64,000 nt of DNA from Pseudomonas paraglycinae (lineage in GTDB: Bacteria; Pseudomonadota; Gammaproteobacteria; Pseudomonadales; Pseudomonadaceae). Position 1 is the stretch's first letter. Each line of letters starts with the position of its first letter. The position numbers were made by a program, and so were the translations under genes. The stretch is from the NCBI RefSeq assembly GCF_021601625.1, contig NZ_BQHR01000020.1, positions 52,901-116,900 on the forward strand, written 5' to 3'. This document shows, one piece after another, positions 34,642-44,534 of the stretch. Below the pieces are notes generated by a model. That model searched no databases. It saw only the letters and a program-made list of their open reading frames with translations, and was not told the DNA's origin.

Positions 34642-37395
34642 TCAGGCGCTGATCTTCGCCTGGGCCGCCAGGCGATTGATTGCCCGCTCCAGCTCGTCCA
34701 GCGCAGTCGATGCCTTGGGGTCCTGCTGCTTGAGCAGGGTTTCGCTGCGCTGGCAGGCGGCGCGCAATTGCGGCACACCGCAGTAACGGGTGGCGCCGTG
34801 CAGACGGTGCACCCGTTCGAGCAGACTGTTCTGATCCTGACTGTCGCGGGCGGTGCGGATGGCTTCGCGGTCGGCCTCGAGCGAAGCCAGCAGCATCGCC
34901 AGCATGTCCGCCGCCAGATCCGCCTTGCCGGCAGCCAGGCGCAAACCTTCTTCGTGATCGAGAATTGGCAATTCCTGATTGCCCAGCAGGCTTTCGCCGC
35001 CACGGTCCGGCGCCTGATTGCGCAACGCCAGGCCCGTCCACTTCAGCACGACTTGCGCCAGTTGCCGCTCGCTGATCGGCTTGGTCAGGTAGTCGTCCAT
35101 GCCGCTTTGCAGCAGCGCGCGTTTTTCATTGGCCATGGCGTGGGCGGTGAGGGCGACGATCGGCAGCGGCGTGCAATGCCGCTCGCTTTCCCACTGGCGG
35201 ATGGTTTCGGTGCTCTGGCGTCCGTCCATGCCGGGCATCTGCACGTCCATCAGCACCAGATCGAAGGTTTCGTTCTGCACCGCCTTGACCGCGGCGTAAC
35301 CGCTTTCCACGGCCAGCACCTTGGCGCCCATGTCTTCGAGCAGCGTCTGCACCAGCAACAGGTTGGCCGGGTTGTCGTCGACGCACAGCACTTTCGGCGC
35401 GCGGCTCGACAACGGCTCGCCCGGTTCGCTGCGCGGCTGGCGCGGGTTGACCATGTCCGACAAGGCCCGGCGCAGTTTGCGGGTGCAGGCCGGTTTCGAT
35501 TGCAGCTGGCTGTGAGGGTTGGGCACCGAAAGGTGATACAGCGTCAGTTCGGTGGTCGGGCACAACACCAGCACTCGGCAACCAAGGTGCTCAAGGTCCC
35601 AGATGTGCTGGTTGAGGCGCTCCGGCGGCATATCGTTACTGGTGATGCCGAGCACCGCCAGATCGATCGCCTGATCGGTCTGATGGGCGCCGGTAACGCC
35701 ATTGGTCAGGCTTTCCAGGGTATTGAACGGCGTGACATCGAGGCCGCAGTCTTCCAGTTGATGCTGCAGGGCCTGACGCGCCAGTTCGTGGTTTTCCAGC
35801 ACCGCCACCCGGCGCCCGAGCAACGGCGCGCAGGGCAGGTCTTCGGCGTCGTCGCGGGTCTTGGGCAGGTTCAGGCTGATCCAGAATTCCGAACCTTCGC
35901 CCGGCGTGCTGTCGACCCCGATCTCGCCGCCCATCTGCTCGATCAGGCGCTTGGAAATCACCAGCCCCAGACCGGTGCCGCCGGGTTGGCGCGACAGCGA
36001 GTTGTCAGCCTGGCTGAAGGCCTGGAACAACGCGCGCACGTCCTCGTTCGACAAACCGATGCCGGTGTCCTGAATGCTGATGCGCAACTGCACGCTGTCG
36101 TCGTTTTCTTCTTCGAGCATGGCGCGGGCGACGATGGTGCCTTCGCGGGTGAACTTGATCGCGTTGCTCACCAGATTCGTCAGGATCTGCTTGAGGCGCA
36201 GCGGATCGCCGACCAGCGACAGCGGCGTGTCGCGGTACACCAGACTCACCAGTTCCAGCTGCTTGGCGTGGGCAGCGGGGGCGAGGATGGTCAGGGTGTC
36301 CTGCAACAGGTCGCGCAGGTTGAACGGAATATGGTCGAGCACCAGTTTGCCGGCCTCGATCTTCGAGAAATCGAGGATCTCGTTGATGATCCCCAGCAGG
36401 CTGTCGGCGGATTTTTCGATGGTGCCCAGGTAGTCGAGCTGGCGCGGGGTCAGCTCGCTTTTCTGCAACAGGTGGGTGAAACCGAGAATGCCGTTGAGCG
36501 GTGTACGGATCTCGTGGCTCATGTTGGCGAGGAATTCGGATTTGATCCGGCTCGCTTCCAGCGCTTCCTTGCGGGCCAGGTCCAGCTCGATGTTCTGGAT
36601 CTCGATGGTTTCCAGGTTCTGGCGCACGTCTTCGGTGGCCTGATCGACGCTGTGCTGCAATTCTTCGCGGGCGTTTTGCAGGGTGCCGGCCATGCGGTTG
36701 ATGCCGGACGCCAGTTCATCCAGCTCCTGACTGCCCAATGGCGGCAGACGGGTTTCCAGGTGACCGTCCTTGAGCTGCGCGACGGCCTGTTTGATCTGGC
36801 TCAGCGGGCGGTTGATCGTGCGGCCCATGCGCAAGGCCAGCAAGGCGGCGCCGGCCAGACCCGCGCCGATCAGCAGCAGGCTGGCGAACAGGCTTCGATA
36901 GCCGCGCAACAGCATGCCGTTGTGCGACAGCTCCAGTTCGACCCAGCCGAGCAGGCGGTCGGACTCTTGCGGGATCAGTTCGCCGGCGAGGTTGCGGTGT
37001 TTACCGAAAACCGGCAGCAGATAGCGCGTGGCGTCGTTGCCGCTGCGTCGCAGCAAATGCGCGCTGTCGCCGCTGGGCGCCTGATTGAGCATGGTCGGGC
37101 CGGCGTGGGCGAGTGGCGAGCGGTCGGGCGCGAGGAAGGTCACGGCGCGCACGTCCGGTTGTTCGAGAGACTGGGTGGCGATGCGCTCGAGCAGTTCGGC
37201 ATCGCCGTGGCCCATGGCCGGTGCTACCAGCGGGGCCAGTTGCTCGGCGATCATTTCGCCGCGCTGCATCAATTGGGCTTGCAGGTCGGACTGCTGCGTC
37301 CAGGTGAAATACCCGCCCAGCACCAGTGCCATCAGGCTGGTCGGCAACAGGGTCAGCAGCAACACGCGACCTTTGATTCCCAGTTTCTTGAGCAC
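34642..37395 (-). CDS. gacS: hybrid sensor kinase GacS
   Basis: A 917-residue tripartite kinase, exactly the usual GacS length. Order: TM1 near residues 10-30, periplasmic sensor, TM2 near 170-190, HAMP, HisKA with [13 protein letters not shown] (His about 294), HATPase ([31 protein letters not shown]), receiver with [13 protein letters not shown] (Asp about 717), and a C-terminal Hpt domain with [15 protein letters not shown] (His about 863). GacS phosphorylates GacA, which drives small RNAs that titrate RsmA/RsmE and so switch on secondary metabolism and biofilm traits. Start: GTG at 37395, with AGGAG 6 bases upstream; this also gives the correct length. Confidence 0.96.
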   Translation of the reverse strand: MLKKLGIKGRVLLLTLLPTSLMALVLGGYFTWTQQSDLQAQLMQRGEMIAEQLAPLVAPAMGHGDAELLERIATQSLEQPDVRAVTFLAPDRSPLAHAGPTMLNQAPSGDSAHLLRRSGNDATRYLLPVFGKHRNLAGELIPQESDRLLGWVELELSHNGMLLRGYRSLFASLLLIGAGLAGAALLALRMGRTINRPLSQIKQAVAQLKDGHLETRLPPLGSQELDELASGINRMAGTLQNAREELQHSVDQATEDVRQNLETIEIQNIELDLARKEALEASRIKSEFLANMSHEIRTPLNGILGFTHLLQKSELTPRQLDYLGTIEKSADSLLGIINEILDFSKIEAGKLVLDHIPFNLRDLLQDTLTILAPAAHAKQLELVSLVYRDTPLSLVGDPLRLKQILTNLVSNAIKFTREGTIVARAMLEEENDDSVQLRISIQDTGIGLSNEDVRALFQAFSQADNSLSRQPGGTGLGLVISKRLIEQMGGEIGVDSTPGEGSEFWISLNLPKTRDDAEDLPCAPLLGRRVAVLENHELARQALQHQLEDCGLDVTPFNTLESLTNGVTGAHQTDQAIDLAVLGITSNDMPPERLNQHIWDLEHLGCRVLVLCPTTELTLYHLSVPNPHSQLQSKPACTRKLRRALSDMVNPRQPRSEPGEPLSSRAPKVLCVDDNPANLLLVQTLLEDMGAKVLAVESGYAAVKAVQNETFDLVLMDVQMPGMDGRQSTETIRQWESERHCTPLPIVALTAHAMANEKRALLQSGMDDYLTKPISERQLAQVVLKWTGLALRNQAPDRGGESLLGNQELPILDHEEGLRLAAGKADLAADMLAMLLASLEADREAIRTARDSQDQNSLLERVHRLHGATRYCGVPQLRAACQRSETLLKQQDPKASTALDELERAINRLAAQAKISA

Positions 37396-37586
37396 GCCTT
37401 TCTCCTGCATCCCGCTGATCGTTGACTCACACGTGCGTCCGGCACGCGGTATCGGCGCAGTGTAGCGATTTGCTTGCGGGCAATCTTGGGAAAAATGATG
37501 TCGTGGTTGTTCACTCGCAGGCCGGTCATCTGTCCGACAGGTCAAGCTTGGGTTGCCGGGCGCCGGGCAATCTTGAATAATCGCCC

Positions 37587-37604
37587 AACTGAGAATTATT
37601 TGCA
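37587..37604 (+). promoter_or_regulatory. putative Fur box before the PirR-like gene
   Basis: ACTGAGAATTATTTGCAG contains, on the opposite strand, CAAATAATTCTCA, a frequent form of Pseudomonas Fur sites. It lies 7 bases before the ATG. The match is by eye and partial with respect to the 19-base consensus. Confidence 0.5.
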
Positions 37605-37611
37605 GATAGTC

Positions 37612-38334
37612 ATGACTCCTGTCTCTATTGGCCAACCCCGCATTCTTTCCATCGAAGACGATCCCGTCCTCGGTGCCTATGTCCATGAACAACTGGGTCG
37701 CAGCGGCTTCCAGGTTACCTGGTGCCAGAACGGCAGCGAAGGCCTGAGCATTGCCCGGCGCCAGCCGTTCGATGTGGTGCTGATGGACATTCTGTTGCCG
37801 GGGCTGGACGGTCTGAACGTCCTGACCCAACTGCGTCAGAGCCATTCCACGCCGGTGCTGCTGATGTCAGCCCTCGGTGCCGAAGCCGACCGTATCAGCG
37901 GGTTTCGCCTCGGCGCAGACGACTATCTGCCCAAGCCCTTCAGCATGGCCGAGCTGCATGTGCGGATCGAAGCGATCCTGCGCCGGGTCGCCCTAGACCG
38001 TCGTCCGGCGGCCATCGCCCCGGTGGTGCCGGTCGGCGGGCTGCGTTTCGACGACGAGCAGTGCGACGTGTTCTACCTCGACCAGCCCGCCGGCCTGACC
38101 CGCAGCGAATACCGCCTGCTGGAAACCCTCAACCGCAACGACGAGGAAGTGCTGAGCAAGGCCTTCCTTTATCAGCACGTTCTTCAGCGCGGTTATGCGG
38201 CCCACGACCGCAGCCTCGACATGCACATCAGCCAGATCCGCCGCAAACTCAAGTCGGTCGGCTACACCGAGCGTGAAGTGCGCACGGTGTGGGGCAAGGG
38301 TTACGTCCTGAGTGCCGTCGATGAAAGTGTCTGA
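37612..38334 (+). CDS. OmpR-family response regulator (PirR-like by position)
   Basis: A 240-residue regulator with receiver motifs SIEDDPVLGAYV, FDVVLMDILLPGLDG, VLLMSALG and YLPKPFSMAEL, and a winged-helix domain ending VRTVWGKGYVLSAVD. It is divergent from gacS and followed by a kinase gene that overlaps it by 14 bases. In P. aeruginosa the pair in this place (between gacS and cysM) is PirRS, which controls the ferric-enterobactin receptor gene pirA. A likely Fur box at its start supports iron control. The name is inference from gene order. Confidence 0.8.
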   Translation: MTPVSIGQPRILSIEDDPVLGAYVHEQLGRSGFQVTWCQNGSEGLSIARRQPFDVVLMDILLPGLDGLNVLTQLRQSHSTPVLLMSALGAEADRISGFRLGADDYLPKPFSMAELHVRIEAILRRVALDRRPAAIAPVVPVGGLRFDDEQCDVFYLDQPAGLTRSEYRLLETLNRNDEEVLSKAFLYQHVLQRGYAAHDRSLDMHISQIRRKLKSVGYTEREVRTVWGKGYVLSAVDESV

Positions 38335-39745
38335 CCTGCCGGGCCGGCACTCGCTGTTCTGGAAACTCGCCTGCCTGCTGGTGGCGTTCTGTCTGCTGAT
38401 GATCTGGTTGAGCTGGTCTTGGGGCCGGTACATGGAACAGCGCAACCAGTTCCTCTCCGACGACGCCCGCCGCACGCTGAGCCGTTATGCCGCCGAGGCC
38501 GAACGCGCCTGGCAGCAGGGCGAGCGCGATGGCATTGATAGCTGGTTGCAAAGCATGGAGCTGCGCGAAGCCGGCTGGGTCGGCGTGATCGGTGGCAACC
38601 TGCAGTCGCTGGGCAGCCAGCCGTTGAGCACTCAAGAGCTTCAGCACCTGACTTTCCTGCGAGGCCTTGACTGGCCGATTCACAAAAAGGGCCGGCCGTG
38701 GCTGCGGGTCCCGTTCCCCACTGACCCGACTGCCGGCAGTCTGGTGATCGAGTTGCCCGAGCGATTCCTGCCGGGGAAATACCGGGTGTTCTGGCGCGTC
38801 ATCACCAACGGTGTGATTCCCGGTCTGTTCACCTTGCTGCTGTGCGTCGGCCTGTATCGCCTGCTGGTGGTGCCGCTGAACAATCTTCGCGAGCAGGCCA
38901 ATGCCTGGCGCGCCGATCAATTGAATGTGCGGTTGTCGAGCGGCATCACCCAGCGCCCCGATGAGCTCGGTGAACTGGCCCGCGCCTTCGACTCGATGTC
39001 CGAACGCCTGCAATCCACCGTCGCCCTGCAACAGCAGCTGCTGCGCGATTTGTCCCACGAACTGCGTACGCCTCTGAGCCGGTTGCGGGTCGCCAGCGAA
39101 AGCGAGCAGCAACTGCAACCGTTGCGCGAGCGCATCGGTCGCGAAGTCGACGTGATGCAGCGGTTGGTGGAAGACACCCTGCAACTGGCCTGGCTCGACA
39201 CCGAACGCGCACCGTTGCCGGACGAAGCGATTCAGATTCAGGCGCTATGGGAAATGCTCACCGAAAACGCCTGCTACGAAAGTTGCTGCCCGATCAGGCA
39301 GTTGCAGTGCGGGGTTGAAGCTTCCTGCTGGGTGCGCGGCAATCTCAACACCCTGGCCCAGGCTCTGGAAAACATCCTGCGCAATGCGATTCGCCATTCG
39401 CCACCGGGAGGCATCGTGCGGCTCGATGGTCGGCGAGATGGCGATTACTGGCACCTGTGGCTGGAGGACGAGGGCGGCGGCGTGGACGAGGCGGATCTGG
39501 AACGGATCTTCTCGCCCTTCATTCGCCTCGACGGCTCGCGGCCGGGGGACGGTGGATTTGGTCTGGGACTGAGCATCGCGAGGAACGCGGTGCAACGCCA
39601 GGGCGGAACCCTGTGGGCCGAGAACGGCCCGTCGGGATTGCGACTGAATCTGCGGTTGGTGGCGGATGACAGTGCTGTCAGTCCCGACGTCTTCGCTGGC
39701 AAGCCAGCTCCCACCGTGGACATGAGCCGCCCGCAGATAGTTTGA
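38321..39745 (+). CDS. sensor histidine kinase (PirS-like by position) with REP-derived C-terminus
   Basis: A 474-residue inner-membrane kinase. TM1 is near residues 14-34, TM2 near 165-188 (VIPGLFTLLLCVGLYRLLVVP), then HAMP, H-box RDLSHELRTPLSRLRV, N-box NILRNAIRHS, EDEGGGVD and GGFGLGLSIARNAV. Between H-box and N-box lies a cluster of five cysteines within 18 residues (positions about 315-332), unusual for this region. The last 25 or so codons include a REP core at 39690-39715, so the tail SPDVFAGKPAPTVDM is probably REP-encoded. The start at 38321 overlaps the regulator gene. The receptor gene pirA that would follow is absent; cysM comes next. Confidence 0.82.
   Translation: MKVSDLPGRHSLFWKLACLLVAFCLLMIWLSWSWGRYMEQRNQFLSDDARRTLSRYAAEAERAWQQGERDGIDSWLQSMELREAGWVGVIGGNLQSLGSQPLSTQELQHLTFLRGLDWPIHKKGRPWLRVPFPTDPTAGSLVIELPERFLPGKYRVFWRVITNGVIPGLFTLLLCVGLYRLLVVPLNNLREQANAWRADQLNVRLSSGITQRPDELGELARAFDSMSERLQSTVALQQQLLRDLSHELRTPLSRLRVASESEQQLQPLRERIGREVDVMQRLVEDTLQLAWLDTERAPLPDEAIQIQALWEMLTENACYESCCPIRQLQCGVEASCWVRGNLNTLAQALENILRNAIRHSPPGGIVRLDGRRDGDYWHLWLEDEGGGVDEADLERIFSPFIRLDGSRPGDGGFGLGLSIARNAVQRQGGTLWAENGPSGLRLNLRLVADDSAVSPDVFAGKPAPTVDMSRPQIV
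39690..39715. repeat. REP core inside the 3' end of the PirS-like gene
   Basis: CTTCGCTGGCAAGCCAGCTC, with TGGCAAGCCA forming the stem, is the common Pseudomonas REP core (GGCAAGCC with GCTCCCACC after it). It lies within the coding frame before the stop codon at 39745. Confidence 0.85.
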
Positions 39746-39781
39746 GCTGCACAAGAAAGTGTCAGCGCTGCTGACACTATT

Positions 39782-39810
39782 TAAAAGTCGCACCACTGGC
39801 GCGACTTTTA
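39782..39810. terminator. rho-independent terminator before cysM
   Basis: TAAAAGTCGC pairs with GCGACTTTTA. It ends the PirRS-like transcript, 37 bases after its stop. Confidence 0.85.
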
Positions 39811-39914
39811 TTGCTTATTCCAAGAAACCATAAGCACCACACTTTGCGTGATATGGCCTGCGCAGGTTTGCCGGTATGATAGGCGCCCCCGCTGTCCGGA
39901 TTGCGAAAAACGCC

Positions 39915-40817
39915 ATGACCTTGCAGTACCCAACCATCGCCGATTGCGTCGGCAACACGCCGCTGGTGCGTTTGCAGCGCCTGCCCGGTGTCACCAGCAA
40001 CACCCTTTTGCTCAAGCTCGAAGGGAACAACCCGGCGGGTTCGGTCAAGGATCGTCCGGCGTTGTCGATGATTACTCGCGCCGAGTTGCGCGGGCAGATC
40101 CACGAAGGCGATACGCTGATCGAAGCGACCTCGGGCAACACCGGGATCGCCCTGGCGATGGCCGCCGCGATCAAGGGTTACAAGATGATCCTGATCATGC
40201 CGGACAACTCCAGTGCCGAACGTAAAGCGGCGATGACCGCGTACGGCGCGCAGCTGATTCTGGTCAGCCAGGAAGAGGGCATGGAAGGCGCTCGCGATCT
40301 CGCCCAGCGGATGGAAGCCGAAGGCCGTGGCAAGGTGCTGGATCAGTTCGCCAACGGCGACAATCCTGAAGCGCACTACACCACCACCGGCCCGGAAATC
40401 TGGCGTCAGACCCAGGGCTCCATCACTCATTTCGTCAGCTCCATGGGCACCACCGGCACCATCATGGGCGTGTCGCGCTACCTCAAGGAGCAGAACGACA
40501 AGGTGCAGATCGTCGGCCTGCAACCGATGGAAGGCTCGGCCATTCCCGGCATCCGCCGCTGGCCGCAGGAATACCTGCCGAAGATCTATCAGGCCGAGCG
40601 TGTCGACCGCATCGTCGACATGGCGCAAAGTGAAGCCGAAGACGTCACTCGTCGTCTGGCCCGCGAAGAAGGCATCTTCTGTGGCGTGTCCTCGGGCGGT
40701 GCGGTGGCAGCGATGCTGCGCCTGTCCAAAGAAGTTGAAAACGCGGTGATCGTTGCGATCATCTGCGACCGTGGCGACCGTTACCTGTCGACCGGCATTT
40801 TCGACGCGCCCAACTGA
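39915..40817 (+). CDS. cysM: cysteine synthase B
   Basis: A 300-residue PLP enzyme that makes cysteine from O-acetylserine and sulfide or thiosulfate. The PLP lysine lies in [17 protein letters not shown]. The substrate loop is [16 protein letters not shown], and the phosphate loop is [34 protein letters not shown] is near the C-terminus. CysM is recognised over CysK by its length and the [14 protein letters not shown] ending. Start ATG at 39915. It overlaps rlmD by one base (TGATG), an operon order conserved in Pseudomonas. Confidence 0.95.
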   Translation: MTLQYPTIADCVGNTPLVRLQRLPGVTSNTLLLKLEGNNPAGSVKDRPALSMITRAELRGQIHEGDTLIEATSGNTGIALAMAAAIKGYKMILIMPDNSSAERKAAMTAYGAQLILVSQEEGMEGARDLAQRMEAEGRGKVLDQFANGDNPEAHYTTTGPEIWRQTQGSITHFVSSMGTTGTIMGVSRYLKEQNDKVQIVGLQPMEGSAIPGIRRWPQEYLPKIYQAERVDRIVDMAQSEAEDVTRRLAREEGIFCGVSSGGAVAAMLRLSKEVENAVIVAIICDRGDRYLSTGIFDAPN

Positions 40818-42202
40818 TGGCCAAGCACGAGAGAGGCCTGCGCTTCCAGCCCACCGGCGGCAGCAAGGCCCCGCAAATTCCGACCGGCAAAAAGCAGCGT
40901 TTGAGCATCGAGCGCCTGGCCAATGACGGTCGCGGCATCGCGTTTTTTGAAGGCAAAACCTGGTTCGTCCTCGGCGCCCTCGCGGGTGAAGAGGTCGAAG
41001 CGCGGGTGCTTGGCGCCCACGGCAAAGTGGTCGAGGCGCGCACCGAGCGCGTATTCACCGCCAGTGAATTGCGCCGTCCCGCACCTTGCCAGCACGCCGG
41101 CCGTTGCGGCGGTTGCAGCGTTCAGCATCTGCCCCACAACGAACAGCTTGCCCTGAAACAGCGCATGCTCGCCGAGCAGTTGTCGCGAGTTGCCGGTGCC
41201 GAACCCGAGGAGTGGGCGGCGCCGTTGACCGGTCCAGAATTCGGCTACCGTCGCCGCGCCCGGATCGCCGTACGCTTGGACAGCAAGGCCAAAAAGCTTG
41301 AAGTCGGTTTCCGTGCCGCCGGCAGTCAGGACATCGTCGCGATCAGCGAATGCCCGGTGCTGGTACAGCCCTTGCAGCCGATCATGACCCGCTTGCCGGA
41401 GATGCTTCGTCGCTTGAGCAAACCTCAGGCGCTGGGGCATGTCGAATTGTTCAGTGGCTCGTCACTCGCCGTTCTGCTGCGTCACATGGCGCCGCTGTCC
41501 GAGGCCGACCTGACGATCCTCAAGGATTTCTGCGCGTTCCATGAAGCGCAACTCTGGCTGCATGGCGAAGGCGAGCCGCAGCCGGTGGATGATGCACTGT
41601 CGCTCGGCTATCGCCTGGAACAATGGGATCTGCAACTGGCCTACCGGCCGGGGGATTTCATTCAGGTCAACGCCGGGGTCAACGAGGCCATGGTTGCGCA
41701 AGCGCTGGACTGGTTGAAACCGACGAGCGATGAGCGCGTGCTCGACCTGTTTTGCGGTCTGGGCAACTTCGCCCTGCCGCTGGCGAAAGCCGCGCGTGAA
41801 GTGGTGGCGGTCGAAGGCGTGCAGACCATGGTCGATCGCGCGGCGGCCAATGCCGCTAGCAACAATTTGCATAACACAAAGTTTTTTCAGGCCGATTTAT
41901 CCCAGCCTTTGACCGATGCCCAGTGGATCGGAAACGGCTTTTCTGCGGTACTCTTGGACCCACCGCGCGACGGTGCTTTCGAGGTGGTGCGCAAGCTGGC
42001 GACCCTGGGCGCCAAACGGTTGGTGTACGTGTCGTGCAACCCTGCAACTCTGGCGCGCGATACGGTCGAATTGATCAAGCAGGGCTACCGGTTAAAACGT
42101 GCCGGGATTCTCGATATGTTTCCTCAGACGGCACATGTCGAGGCCATGGCGTTATTTGAAGCGAGCCAGGATGGCTCGTCTGATCCGACTGGTCGTCCGT
42201 AG
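40817..42202 (+). CDS. rlmD: 23S rRNA (uracil(1939)-C5)-methyltransferase RlmD
   Basis: A 461-residue SAM-dependent methyltransferase, formerly RumA. The N-terminal TRAM domain (about residues 25-85, [23 protein letters not shown]) precedes the iron-sulfur cysteines in [17 protein letters not shown]. The catalytic domain has [25 protein letters not shown] and [13 protein letters not shown] with the nucleophile cysteine. It modifies U1939 in a conserved part of the large subunit rRNA. Translationally coupled to cysM and followed by relA. Confidence 0.95.
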   Translation: MAKHERGLRFQPTGGSKAPQIPTGKKQRLSIERLANDGRGIAFFEGKTWFVLGALAGEEVEARVLGAHGKVVEARTERVFTASELRRPAPCQHAGRCGGCSVQHLPHNEQLALKQRMLAEQLSRVAGAEPEEWAAPLTGPEFGYRRRARIAVRLDSKAKKLEVGFRAAGSQDIVAISECPVLVQPLQPIMTRLPEMLRRLSKPQALGHVELFSGSSLAVLLRHMAPLSEADLTILKDFCAFHEAQLWLHGEGEPQPVDDALSLGYRLEQWDLQLAYRPGDFIQVNAGVNEAMVAQALDWLKPTSDERVLDLFCGLGNFALPLAKAAREVVAVEGVQTMVDRAAANAASNNLHNTKFFQADLSQPLTDAQWIGNGFSAVLLDPPRDGAFEVVRKLATLGAKRLVYVSCNPATLARDTVELIKQGYRLKRAGILDMFPQTAHVEAMALFEASQDGSSDPTGRP

Positions 42203-42290
42203 CGCTCGCATTGGCCCCGCGAGCGCGAACGGGCATTGACGGTCAGTGATTTGACGCATTGAATCTGCGTCGTAGGGAAGGTAAAGCAAG

Positions 42291-44534
42291 ATGGTACAGG
42301 TGAGAGCACACCAGCCGATCAACACTGACGGCAGTATCAATCTCGAGGCTTGGCTCGATCATGCGGTCAGTGTCGATCTGGCACTGGATCGCGAAGCCTT
42401 GAAAGAGGCCTGCGAGTACGCTCGCCAGGCCGAGCAACAATCCAATGCGGCGAAGAATCTCTGGTCCGAAGGCAGCGGCAGTTTCAGCACGGGCCTCGAG
42501 ATCGCCGAGATCCTCGCCGACCTCAAGCTCGATCAGGATTCGCTGGTGGCTGCGGTTCTCTATCGCGGCGTGCGCGAAGGCCAGATCGAACTCGCGGCGG
42601 TCAGCCAGCGCTTCGGCCCGGTGGTCGCCAAGCTGATCGACGGCGTGCTGCGCATGGCGGCGATCAGTGCCAGCCTCAGCCCTCGCCAGTCGATGGTCCT
42701 CGGCACCCAGGGCCAGGTGGAAAACCTGCGCAAGATGCTGGTGGCGATGGTCGACGACGTGCGTGTCGCGCTGATCAAGCTCGCCGAACGCACCTGCGCG
42801 ATCCGTGCGGTGAAAACCGCCGACGACGAAAAACGTAACCGGGTCGCCCGGGAAGTATTCGATATCTATGCGCCGCTCGCGCATCGACTCGGCATCGGTC
42901 ATATCAAATGGGAACTGGAGGACTTGTCCTTCCGTTACCTGGAACCCGATCAATACAAACAGATTGCCAAGCTGCTGCACGAGCGGCGGCTCGACCGCGA
43001 GCGTTTCATCGCCGACGTGATGACCCAGCTCAAGGACGAATTGCAGGCCACCGGCGTCGAAGCCGACATCAGCGGCCGGGCCAAACACATCTATTCGATC
43101 TGGCGCAAAATGCAGCGCAAGGGTCTGGAATTCAGCCAGATCTACGACGTGCGTGCGGTGCGCGTGCTGGTGCCGGAAATGCGCGACTGCTACACCGCGC
43201 TCGGCATCGTCCACACCCTGTGGCGGCACATCCCGAAAGAGTTCGACGACTACATCGCCAACCCGAAAGAGAACGGCTACCGCTCGTTGCACACGGCGGT
43301 GATCGGCCCGGAAGGCAAGGTGCTGGAGGTCCAGATCCGGACCCATTCGATGCACGAAGAGGCCGAGCTCGGCGTCTGCGCGCACTGGCGCTACAAGGGC
43401 ACCGACGTCAAGTCCGGCTCGAACCACTACGAAGAGAAAATCTCCTGGCTGCGTCAGGTCCTCGAGTGGCACGAAGAGCTGGGCGACATCGGTGGTCTCG
43501 CCGAACAGCTGCGGGTCGATATCGAGCCGGACCGGGTCTACATCTTCACCCCGGACGGTCACGCCATCGACTTGCCGAAGGGCGCGACACCGCTGGACTT
43601 CGCCTACCGCGTGCACACCGAAATCGGGCACAACTGCCGTGGCGCGAAGATCAACGGGCGCATCGTTCCGCTCAACTACAGCCTGCAGACCGGCGAGCAG
43701 GTCGAGATCATCACCAGCAAGCACGGCACGCCGAGCCGTGACTGGCTGAACCCGAACCTCGGTTACGTCACCACGTCCCGGGCGCGGGCGAAGATCGTGC
43801 ACTGGTTCAAGTTGCAGGCGCGCGATCAGAACGTCGCGGCGGGCAAGACCCTGCTCGAACGCGAACTCAGTCGCCTCGGCCTGCCGGCGGTGGATTTCGA
43901 CAAGCTGGCCGACAAGGCCAACATGAAAACCGCCGAGGACATGTTCGCCGCCCTTGGCGCCGGCGACCTGCGTCTGGCGCAACTGGTGAATCTGGCGCAA
44001 CAACTGGTCGAGCCGGAACGCGGCAACGAACAGCTGGAACTGATTCCGCGCAAGGCGACCGGCTACAAACCGGGCAAGCGCGGCGACATCCAGATCCAGG
44101 GTGTCGGCAACCTGATGACCCAGATGGCCGGCTGCTGCCAGCCGTTGCCGGGCGATGCGATCGTCGGCTACATCACCCAGGGCCGTGGCGTGAGCATTCA
44201 CCGTCAGGACTGCGCCTCGGTGCTGCAACTGGCCGGGCGGGAGCCGGAGCGGATCATTCAGGTCAGCTGGGGCCCGGTGCCGGTGCTCACCTATCCGGTG
44301 GACATCGTCATCCGCGCCTACGACCGTTCCGGTCTGCTGCGTGACGTTTCGCAGGTGCTGCTCAACGAGCGGATCAACGTGCTGGCGGTCAACACCCGCT
44401 CGAACAAGGAGGACAACACCGCGCTGATGTCCCTGACCATCGAGATTCCGGGTCTGGACGCGCTGGGGCGGTTGCTGGGGCGGATTTCCCAGTTGCCGAA
44501 CATCATCGAAACGCGGCGTAACCGGACTCCATGA
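42291..44534 (+). CDS. relA: (p)ppGpp synthetase RelA
   Basis: A 747-residue stringent-response enzyme. Domains in order: a degenerate HD hydrolase region (VRVALIKLAERTCAIRAV where SpoT would have DRLHNMR), the synthetase domain with YDVRAVRVLVPEMRDCY and DYIANPKENGYRSLHTAV, a TGS domain (RVYIFTPDGHAIDLPKG), a Cys-rich zinc-finger segment (MAGCCQPLPGD) and a C-terminal ACT domain (VDIVIRAYDRSGLLRDVSQ). Loss of the HD residues marks it as synthesis-only RelA. It overlaps mazG by 4 bases. Confidence 0.96.
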   Translation: MVQVRAHQPINTDGSINLEAWLDHAVSVDLALDREALKEACEYARQAEQQSNAAKNLWSEGSGSFSTGLEIAEILADLKLDQDSLVAAVLYRGVREGQIELAAVSQRFGPVVAKLIDGVLRMAAISASLSPRQSMVLGTQGQVENLRKMLVAMVDDVRVALIKLAERTCAIRAVKTADDEKRNRVAREVFDIYAPLAHRLGIGHIKWELEDLSFRYLEPDQYKQIAKLLHERRLDRERFIADVMTQLKDELQATGVEADISGRAKHIYSIWRKMQRKGLEFSQIYDVRAVRVLVPEMRDCYTALGIVHTLWRHIPKEFDDYIANPKENGYRSLHTAVIGPEGKVLEVQIRTHSMHEEAELGVCAHWRYKGTDVKSGSNHYEEKISWLRQVLEWHEELGDIGGLAEQLRVDIEPDRVYIFTPDGHAIDLPKGATPLDFAYRVHTEIGHNCRGAKINGRIVPLNYSLQTGEQVEIITSKHGTPSRDWLNPNLGYVTTSRARAKIVHWFKLQARDQNVAAGKTLLERELSRLGLPAVDFDKLADKANMKTAEDMFAALGAGDLRLAQLVNLAQQLVEPERGNEQLELIPRKATGYKPGKRGDIQIQGVGNLMTQMAGCCQPLPGDAIVGYITQGRGVSIHRQDCASVLQLAGREPERIIQVSWGPVPVLTYPVDIVIRAYDRSGLLRDVSQVLLNERINVLAVNTRSNKEDNTALMSLTIEIPGLDALGRLLGRISQLPNIIETRRNRTP

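Noticed and set aside
34768-37425. An 885-codon frame opposite gacS
   Set aside because: gacS is complete with all catalytic motifs; the opposite frame has none and no ribosome site.
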